A stretch of DNA of 64,000 nt from contig CM068587.1 in assembly GCA_035048485.1 (NCBI GenBank), positions 35,089,316 to 35,153,315 of the forward strand, read 5' to 3'. The notes beneath the pieces were generated by a model. That model searched no databases. It saw only the letters and a list, made by a program, of their open reading frames with translations, and was not told the DNA's origin. Below are positions 56,590 through 64,000 of the stretch, piece after piece. Position 1 is the stretch's first letter. Each line of letters starts with the position of its first letter. Both the position numbers and the translations under genes were made by a program. This DNA is from Pteria penguin. Lineage: Eukaryota > Mollusca > Bivalvia > Pterioida > Pteriidae.

Positions 56590-57075
56590 GTCTGTAGATA
56601 CTAAATAACTTTGTCCTTAGACAGTAAATAACTTTGTCCTTAGATACTAAATAACTTTGTCCTTAGATACTAAATAACTTTGTCCTTAGATACTAAATAA
56701 CCTAATCTTTCAATCACCCTGTGATTGGCTACATATATCAATCACCCTATCCTTCAATATTAAGTCACTCTATTCTTATATATCAAACAAACCTTTCATA
56801 ACTACAATCTGAAAAATTGAATCACCTAGTTCTTAAATGTTGCTTTATTATGTCAAAAGATAGTAAATCACACTGTCATTCAACATTTAATCTTCCTGTC
56901 CCTAGACTTAGATATCAAATTCTTTTGTCTTTAAAAACTAAATAACTTTGTCTTTAGATAGTAAATCACCCAGTCGTTAGTTATGAAATCACCATTTCTA
57001 CAGATTTAAATCACCTTGTCTTTAGCTACTGAATAGTCATCTCTATAGAAATTATATATCCCTGTTCTTAGATAT
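56590..57075. repeat. Tandem repeat, about 24-bp unit, decaying downstream
   Basis: The unit is gatactaaataactttgtcc then ttag, with about five near-identical copies at 56594-56700, followed by increasingly diverged copies (taaatcaccctgtcttt type) to about 57075. Confidence 0.9.
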
Positions 57076-57364
57076 GATCTTATAAAAAGCAATAATGTCT
57101 TTAAGAATTTAAATCTCCCGCGGGATGATTTTTTCATTACTAGTACAAAAAGCTGTTTATTTATTACTGACCATTTCTTTAAGACTAAATGCTTTTTGTT
57201 TTCAATTCCTGGGAAACAATAAAGAGTCAGTAAAAGAGAAAAAAAGCCAGTCATAGGTGGAACCAAACATTTCAATGAAGCCCTTATAAACAAAAGTTTA
57301 AAAAAAAAACATGTCATACAGATGTGTACCAAATATGAGGTCTATTTGATTCTCGGAAAGATTT

Positions 57365-58195
57365 TTAAACGATATTCCTCATACAAGCCTATGTAAGACT
57401 TGTCGATGCTTGTGGTTAAATATGGGTATTCCCTTGAATAAAGTGATAGAGTATATCATGTTATTGTTATATACTAAATATGATGTCATGCATGGTGTCC
57501 TATCACCTTTGAAATTAAAATCAGCATAAATGACAGTCATTTATGCTGATTTTAATTTCACAAATTACATATAAGTCATAGGACAATGGCTTATGGTTCT
57601 TGAAAAAAATATTATGATATTCAAGTATAAGCCTATGTAAAAACTTTCGGCCCTTGGGGCAGGGCAAAATATTGCCGTAGGGCCTTCTTTTAAACAAACT
57701 TGATACTACAGATGAAAAAATGCTGAATGCCAAATACAATCATTGTGGCCCATAGTTTTTCAAATGATTTTGATGGCTATTTCCTATATAAAAATAGCAC
57801 GTCTCTGGAGCAGGGCCAAATATTGTCACAGGGCCTTTTCTTAAATAAAAATGATACTGCACGTCTTCCGAATGCTGTATAGCATATATAAAGTCACTGC
57901 GGCTTGTAGTAATCTAAAAACAATCCAATGTAAGCCTAGTATGTAAAAAAAATGTTGGCCCCAAGGAGAGGGCAAAGCATTGACACAAGGTCATCTGTTG
58001 AAGAAACATGAAACTGTTTGTGATAAGATTATGTATACCAAATGAAAAGTTATTGAGGTGAGTGTTTCCTCAGAAGAAAATTCTTAAAGATAAATTTTCT
58101 GGGAAAAAAAGCAATTGTAAGAACTGTTGGTCCCCTGAGACAGGGCCAAATATTGCCACACCTTCTTCCCTTGAACAAACTTGATACTATTTATC
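57365..58195. repeat. Tandem repeat, about 150-175-bp unit, four to five copies
   Basis: The landmark gcagggccaaatattgccac (or close) occurs near 57657, 57807, 57964 and 58136, with ataagcctatgtaaaa-like and aaacaaacttgatact-like phrases in order. Non-coding. Confidence 0.85.
57510..57560. other. Perfect 24-bp inverted repeat with 3-nt loop
   Basis: The left arm (57510-57533) ends cagcataaatga and the right arm (57537-57560) begins tcatttatgctg. All 24 bases pair exactly, with spacer cag. It lies inside the 57.4-58.2 kb repeat region. Confidence 0.92.
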
Positions 58196-58213
58196 GTACT
58201 AATGCAATAAGTA

Positions 58214-58545
58214 TTGTTTTTGGTGGGGTTTTTTTTGCTTTTTTGTTTGTTTGGTTTTATTTTATTTTTTTTGTGGTTTTTTTATTATTAATTTTTTGGT
58301 TTTTGTTTTGTTTTGTTTGTTTGTTTGGGGTTTTCTTTTGTTTTCTTTTGTTTTTGCTTTGTTTTGTTTATTTGTTTGGGTTTTTTTCTTGGTTTTGTTT
58401 TTGTTTGTTTGTTTGGTTTTTTTTTCTTGTTTTGCTTTGTGTGGTTTGTTTGTTTGGATTTTTTTTTGGGGGGGGGGGTGTTTGTTTGTTTGGGATTTTT
58501 GTTTGTTTGTTTGGTTGGTTTTTTGGGGGATCTATTTTTTTTCTA
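58214..58545. repeat. G/T-only low-complexity tract
   Basis: gttttgttttgtttgtttgt, ggtttttttcttggtttt, a ggggggggggtgtttgtttg junction and ttggttggttttttggggga. C occurs only in a handful of positions. It produces long Phe/Cys/Gly/Leu pseudo-ORFs. Confidence 0.93.
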
Positions 58546-58549
58546 AACG

Positions 58550-59820
58550 CTTGTAGATATTCATCCAATTTTTGGTGTTTGAGTCTACCACCAGATTCGT
58601 TGATTTTTGACGAAATTTTGGACTTACAAAATTCTGTTATACATGCTGATTGGACCCATTTTTGTGGTAAGTACATGTACTATTTTTATGTAAACTATAT
58701 GTGTATATTGCATTTGCTTGCTCATTAGCTGTCATAATCTTGAACATAGCACCAAGCATAATTTGAGGTTGTGTGTGTGTTTTGGGGGCCTTAGTTTTTT
58801 CCATTTGCCAGTAGGGGACTTAGTATTGCCTAAGCAATACTTTCAGAATGCTTGTTTTATTTGGGGTGGGGTTGGGGTAAATGGAAGCTCTTTTTTGTCA
58901 CATCGCCGTTATGTATATCACAAAGGATGATAATGTTTTCTAAAATAGCTCTTAACTTTAGCGCACTAAATATGTTCACACCCAAACAAACAATCATAGT
59001 AAAATAAAGAGTGAATGAAATAAAGGAAGCTAAAGACGCATTAAACAATATGTTTGTCAATGAACTTTAGAACATTAGAACAACACTCTCCCTCTCTATA
59101 ATCTCTTTATCCCCTTAATCTCCATTTTGCATTAAATTTGTCACAAAACAGTGAGCAGCACTCACCACATATCCCTATCAGGCCGTCAACTCATCAGTTA
59201 GCTGTAGGATCAGTGTCGGCATTAATAGTAAGTTTAAGGGTCTTTATCCCGGTAATTCTTCGGCCACAACAGCGAGGCATGGTTCTCTAATTACCACCCT
59301 TAATAAGACATCACCGGTCAATGTGTGTCCGTTTTGGTAAGAATGATTTCTTAGCGTACTCTCCCTGCTTGTCTCCATCGTTCTGTACGATCTCGATTCG
59401 TTAGCAAGGTTATTATTATATTCAAATTCAGCAATTCTTTGTAGAATGAAGTGGGATGCAGACCATATGTAAAATAAATTAGCAGTTATATTTTCATTAC
59501 TGAGTATTGGATTTCTATCAAAGGAGAGAAGAAAGGGTTGTTGAGGAATGTCTAGATTTATCAAAATTGTGAGGTTTGATCTCTGATTATATGTGTAAAA
59601 CGAGAGTAGGGTACCTGAGTGATGCAATAGTTACATGTATAGAGTTTTCACAGAACAGAGGAAAATGAAAATGCGGAGAAATCGCTGAAATAACCCTGAA
59701 ACCCCATCCCTCTTATACTCTCCCTTTTGCTCTGCATGCAGTTGTACTTTCATGTTCAGATCATTAGTGTAAGGCATAAATGGCTTGTGTGCATGCGTGA
59801 ATAATCACAATAACTTTCTC
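58550..59820. other. No gene confirmed
   Basis: A 127-codon frame on the - strand (59627-59244) reads peptide-like (IAEFEYNNNLANESRSYRTM) but begins without ATG and has no known domain. It is left as unconfirmed. The rest shows nothing. Confidence 0.3.
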
Positions 59821-59825
59821 AGTGC

Positions 59826-60000
59826 CCCCCCCCCCCTTCCAAAAAGGAAAAAACAAAACCCGCACACACAAACATATACACTTGTATTTATACCCCCCCC
59901 CCCCAAAAAAAAAACCCCACAAAATCCAAAACAATAACATCAACAACAACAACAAAATAAAAACAAAAAACAAACAAAAAAGAAAAAACAGATGAAAAAA
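59826..60000. repeat. A/C-rich low-complexity tracts
   Basis: Runs of C followed by A (ccccccccccccaaaaaaaa), then aacaacaacaacaaaataaa. Almost no G. Confidence 0.88.
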
Positions 60001-60018
60001 ATGAAAATAAAAAAGAAA

Positions 60019-60265
60019 GAGAAAATAATAATTAATAACAAGATATTAAGATGTAATAACAAGTTAATATTTCGTAATAACGACATCCTTTATATGTTGT
60101 AAAAACGAAATAATATGCCGTTATAACGAGATAATAAGTCGTTATAACGACTTCTGTCGTATGTCCTAATAACGAGATATTAAGTCGTAACAACGAGTCA
60201 ATATGCCGTTATAACAAGATATTAAGTCGTAAAAACGACATCCCTAGTATGTCGTAATAACGAGA
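60019..60265. repeat. Imperfect repeats of gtcgtaataacgaga / ttataacgag wording
   Basis: gtcgtaataacgagatatta, gtcgttataacgac and close variants recur at about 30-60 bp spacing. Many are partly palindromic (cgttataacg). Non-coding. Confidence 0.82.
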
Positions 60266-60269
60266 AATT

Positions 60270-61135
60270 ATTTGTTATGGAAATAAACAAAATCTGTATC
60301 AATGATATATGCAACCATCAATGGCCATTAATTGCATCTTTTTAAAAATATTTTTCGTGCATATTCCACAATATGACATTTACATATTATCAATATGTCC
60401 TTGTAATCAAAGAATATCTTGAAATATTTAAACAATAACGGCATCACCTGTTTCATTCGTTTGTGATAAAATTCCTACAATTATCATGTGAACGCGTTCA
60501 TTCATCAGTTGAAAAAAGCCATCCTATAAATCAAAAGAAGAAAAATTTCGGAGACGCACTTAAACAAAAAAAATTACCATTCTTTGGATATAATTATGCT
60601 GTAATCTACAAGAGTATTCATAGAGAAGTAAACATCAAAGAGTTCAAACTATGCGAAGATGTATGCATCTCTAACGCCAAGAAAGCCATTGCAATTAAGC
60701 CAACTTCATGAAATACGAAAACTTAATTTAATTTTCAAGTTGGATTATTCATGCGTGTATTAATGACTTATGATAATAGCAACAGAAAAGCTGATAAAAC
60801 TTGCATATCCTTTACCTATGGCTTCAACAATAAAATTCGCACTTTGCGGGGAAAAGGGCGCTTGTTTAACGCTCAAGGTCAACAAATGTCATCGCGAATC
60901 GAACTAATAGTAAAAGTTTACCCTTTTAGTTACAACGCCTCCATAAAACATTGAGTTTCATTAAGAGGGTTAGCTTTTTTTATTAGTTCATACGTCCTCT
61001 AACAGTTGGAATCTACTATAATCTTCACATGATTCTATTTAACGTCCGTGATTTTCTCTTTCGTAAAACGAGCTCTTTGGTCATTATTTTTACTGTGCTA
61101 TTCATTAATTCATATTCTTTTTCCCCTTTATTTTT
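60270..61135. other. No gene recognised
   Basis: Two open frames (60463-60711, 60751-60954) have no known domain. Confidence 0.35.
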
Positions 61136-61137
61136 AC

Positions 61138-61440
61138 CTTAGTCATTAGGATTGATTGATTGATTGATTTTTGTTTTACGTCACACCACGAATATTTCAC
61201 GTAAATGGTGACGGCATCTGCCCGATGCGGGGCACACAAATTTTGACCTTTGCAACGGACCCACCCGAAGTAGTGAGGGATCTTTAACGTGTCATGCATA
61301 CCACGACACGGGGCCTTGGCTTTTACTGTCTCATCCGAAAGACATGACACCGGCATGACCAGAGCGGGACTCGAACCCCGGCCTCCCGATCAAGAGTCCG
61401 ACGCGATACCACTAGGCCACGCCGGCTTTCTTAGTCATTA
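61138..61440 (-). mobile_element. SINE family A, near full length, 11-bp target duplications
   Basis: The body is 61149-61429 on the - strand. Head gccggcgtggcctagtggta, B box gggttcgagtcccgctctgg, tail acgtgaaatattcgtggtgt and gacgtaaaac. The flanks cttagtcatta (61138-61148 and 61430-61440) are identical. Recent insertion and a good reference copy for the family. Confidence 0.95.
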
Positions 61441-61584
61441 AGTAGATAAGAATGTGTCTTGAGTCCCTCCTCCCCTTTTGTTTGTAACAGTAATAAATCG
61501 CCATTTTTAAATGTCAGTTTTATACGTCCGTATCAAGATGTGGGCATATTATGCTATACCGCTGTCGTCCGTCCGTTCCCACCA

Positions 61585-62030
61585 TCTTGTCCGCGCTTCT
61601 TCTCCTTAGCCACCAAGACATTTGCAGATGATTTGATAGTGAATATAAAGGGTCTAGCTTAAAGCTGTGACCTCCGTTTCAAATTTTGGTCTAGTCCCGG
61701 GGGTAGTGGAAAATGGGGTAAAAAAAGAAACTTGTCCGCGCTTCTCCTTAACTAAGACAGATGTAGATGATTTTGTGGTGGTATATGAAAGGGTCTAACT
61801 TGAAGTTGTGCACCTGGGTTTTTGACTTTTGTCTGGCACCTGAGGTATGGGGAAAATGAGCGGGAAAAAAACATGTCCGCGTTTCTTCTGCATAACCAAG
61901 ACAGTTGCATGGTGAATACAAAGGGTCTGGTTTAAAGCTGTGACCTGGGTTTTAAATTTTGGTCTAGCCACTGAGATAGTGGAAAATCGGCGGGGTAAAA
62001 AAGAAACTTGTCCGCGCTTCTTTTGCGGGT
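61585..62030. repeat. Tandem repeat, about 141-bp unit, three copies
   Basis: The landmark cttgtccgcgcttctt recurs at 61585, 61731, 61872 and 62007. Between them: aagggtctagcttaaagctg, tttggtctag and gtggaaaat. Non-coding. Confidence 0.88.
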
Positions 62031-62069
62031 CTCTTTGGTAACTTTTATGAAATACTGAAATAAAAAAAA

Positions 62070-62860
62070 AGGGATCCAAGTCCCATAACTCTGTAACGAC
62101 AAAATGGAATTTGATCAAAACTGAAAGGTGGCTTCCCCTATACTATCTAAACATTCTGTATAACTTTCGTGAAAAACAACTGACGTTTACTTAAGTTGTT
62201 ACGTTATATAGCATCTCCATAGCATCTTATCATAGTAAAAATAAAATCCAAGTTCCATAACTCCGTAACGACAAAACTTAATTTGCTCAAATTCGACACG
62301 CGGCTTCCCCTACCCTGGTTGAGTTGCATGAAAAACAGCTGACGTTTACTGAAGTTATTGCGTTCCATAGTATCTTACTCTGGCAAAAATAAAATCTAAA
62401 TCCCATAACTTCGTAACGACGAAACAGAATTTGCTCAAAATCGATAGGCGGCTTCACCTACCTTATTTAAGCATTCTGTATGAGTTTCATGAAAAACAAC
62501 TGACGTTTACTTAAGTTATTGCGTTCCATAGCATCTTATCATAGCAAAAATAAAATCCAAATCCCATAACTCCGGAACGACAAAACGGAAATTGCTCAAA
62601 ATCGAAAGGCGGCTTCCTCTACATTATCTAAGCACTCTGTATGATTTTCATGAAAATCAACTGACGTTTATTTAAGTTATCGCGTTCCATAGCATCTTTT
62701 CATAGTAAAAATTAAATCGAAGTCCCATAACTCCGGAACGACAAAACTGAATTTGCTCAAAATCGAAAGACGGCTTCCTCTACACTATTTCAGCATTCGG
62801 TATGAGTTTAATGAAAAATAATTGACGTTTACTTAAGTTATTGCGTTCTATAGTGGACAA
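62070..62860. repeat. Tandem repeat, about 161-bp unit, five copies
   Basis: The landmark tcccataactccgtaacgac (or close) recurs at about 62081, 62254, 62401, 62562 and 62723. Constant parts: caactgacgtttacttaagt, gcgttccatagcatctta and aggcggcttcccctac. Typical of a bivalve dispersed repeat family. Confidence 0.9.
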
Positions 62861-62869
62861 ACAGACGGA

Positions 62870-63285
62870 CATTGTCATACCATAATACGTCCCGTCTTTC
62901 GACGAGCCTATTAAAACTAAAAGGTAAATTAACACGGGATCAAATGCCGTTTTCGGAACACTTCAATGCAAAATTTCAACTGGTGTAAGATACAAATTTT
63001 GGAAATTCCGATCCAACAACAATCTTTCTGAACTTTCTGAAAAGATTTGTAAGGAAACATCAGGTAAGTTGGACTTGCAAATTTGTTGTTGAATACCTCG
63101 ATCATTTCACCTTTATGGCAGCGGCCAGTGTTAAGTGGTGGAGGACACTGATGGATCCACTTCAGCAAGTAAAGCAGGAGGTTTTCCACTAACCATAACA
63201 TGGATTCAGACCCAGATTTGACAGTTAATGGTGAGTTTCAGAGGAGACCTTCAGTCCATCAAATTGTGAAAGTTGAATCAAATAA
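62870..63285. other. No gene confirmed
   Basis: A 90-codon frame on the - strand (63201-62929) has an ATG (MLWLVENLLLYLLKWIHQCP) but no recognisable domain. Confidence 0.3.
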
Positions 63286-63289
63286 CATA

Positions 63290-63690
63290 GGGTGGTTCAG
63301 TCAGTGGCTTGCTTAGCTTGAAGTACAGAAGTTTTGGTTAGAGTCCAATAAGAAGCTCTCTTCTGTGTCCTGTTTTTCAGAAGAGATAGTAAAATTCATG
63401 GCCAGTGTCACAATATATGTTGGCACATAAAGACCCCTCACTGTTTCAGTTCACAAGTTTTTGTAAATAACCGTGTGATTACTTTGAAACAACCCCTTTG
63501 ACTTAAGCTATATTTTACAGTACATTTTTCAGACTAAGTTGAAGGGGCCTTTTCAAAGAGATGACATGATTTATTTACAAATAACTGTGTTTGGCTGAGT
63601 CTGGTGTATAGATCAGAATTCTAGTACACTGCAACAGGCAGATATGTCATCACCATATAAGTATATAACTAAAATACAATAATATTTGTC
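63290..63690 (+). mobile_element. SINE family A-like copy, decayed
   Basis: The head is degraded (cagtcagtggcttgcttagc). Body: ttttcagaagagatagtaaa, aaagacccctcactgtttca and gcaacaggcagatatgtcat; the end is close to caccatataagtatataac. Confidence 0.55.
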
Positions 63691-63699
63691 TGAGGTAAT

Positions 63700-64000
63700 A
63701 CAGAAAACCAAATATCTTCTAGATAGTTTTCACTTAGCTTAAATTCACAGGAGTTATCTCCCGTGGTCAGCCATTTTGTGGGTCAGAATGTGAAGTTTTC
63801 GTGCCTTTAATCAACCCAAAGAAACAGGACTGAAATTTTTTTAAAAATCATTTTTGAAAATATAAATTGCTTAACAAATCCAATAAATAATTTAGATATA
63901 ATGTATTTTCAAAAAACTGTTCATCTTATTGCAAAATTATAAAAACCCTCTCACCCACCAAAGGTTGTGAAAATTTGGTAATAATATTGAATGAAAATCT
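63700..64000. other. Window end, nothing recognised
   Basis: AT-rich sequence without a gene match. Confidence 0.4.

Noticed and set aside
57510..57560. microRNA precursor
   Set aside because: The 3-nt loop and perfect stem are too short and too perfect for a typical pre-miRNA; an inverted duplication is simpler.
58153..58728. 191-codon hydrophobic ORF
   Set aside because: Same cause: a G/T-only tract read in frame.
62929..63201. 90-codon ORF as a gene
   Set aside because: It has an ATG but no domain, and it is surrounded by repeats.

Overview
The window looks like nuclear DNA of a mollusc, most likely a bivalve. This is inferred from the AT-rich composition, GT-AG introns of several kilobases, single-exon receptor and BTB genes, and a dense load of tRNA-derived SINEs, MITEs, LINE fragments and tandem repeats of the kind seen in bivalve assemblies. 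Nothing bacterial (operons, Shine-Dalgarno sites, CRISPR arrays) is present. Conventional genes occupy only a few percent of the sequence.

Region 1 (1-15.6 kb): the six 3'-terminal coding exons of COQ8 (ADCK3/ADCK4, the atypical kinase-like protein of coenzyme Q biosynthesis) lie on the + strand, 293 residues ending at 14130. The 9.7-kb intron between exons three and four of this set holds a complete intronless class A GPCR gene (5900-6982) on the same strand. Region 2 (17.4-19.3 kb): a 501-residue basic, low-complexity protein of unknown function, with a splice acceptor in its 5' UTR. Region 3 (23.2-25.4 kb): a miniature LTR-like element whose two 147-bp terminal repeats each carry a 5S-rRNA-like block, followed by a single-exon BTB/POZ gene on the - strand with TATA and CRE-like motifs upstream. 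Region 4 (25.4-31.6 kb): a mobile-element graveyard: a foldback element, a decayed LINE with two SINEs inserted in it, a second LINE 3' end in the opposite orientation, and a 34-bp tandem array inside a SINE-like body. Region 5 (31.6-51.7 kb): no confident gene; scattered MITEs, SINE fragments, inverted repeats and low-complexity tracts. Region 6 (51.7-55.5 kb): a hierarchical satellite of 28-bp and 36-39-bp units plus a 997-bp tandem duplication. Region 7 (55.5-64 kb): a SINE split by T-rich DNA, several tandem arrays, a perfect hairpin, and another SINE with clear target-site duplications.

The protein genes are not functionally linked by position as far as can be seen. The most unusual item is the 5S-bearing miniature LTR-like element at 23394-23882, which recalls plant Cassandra TRIMs. 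Other points of interest are the nested GPCR, the two-step evolution of the TGACTCA-rich satellite, and SINEs acting as seeds for tandem arrays and low-complexity expansion.
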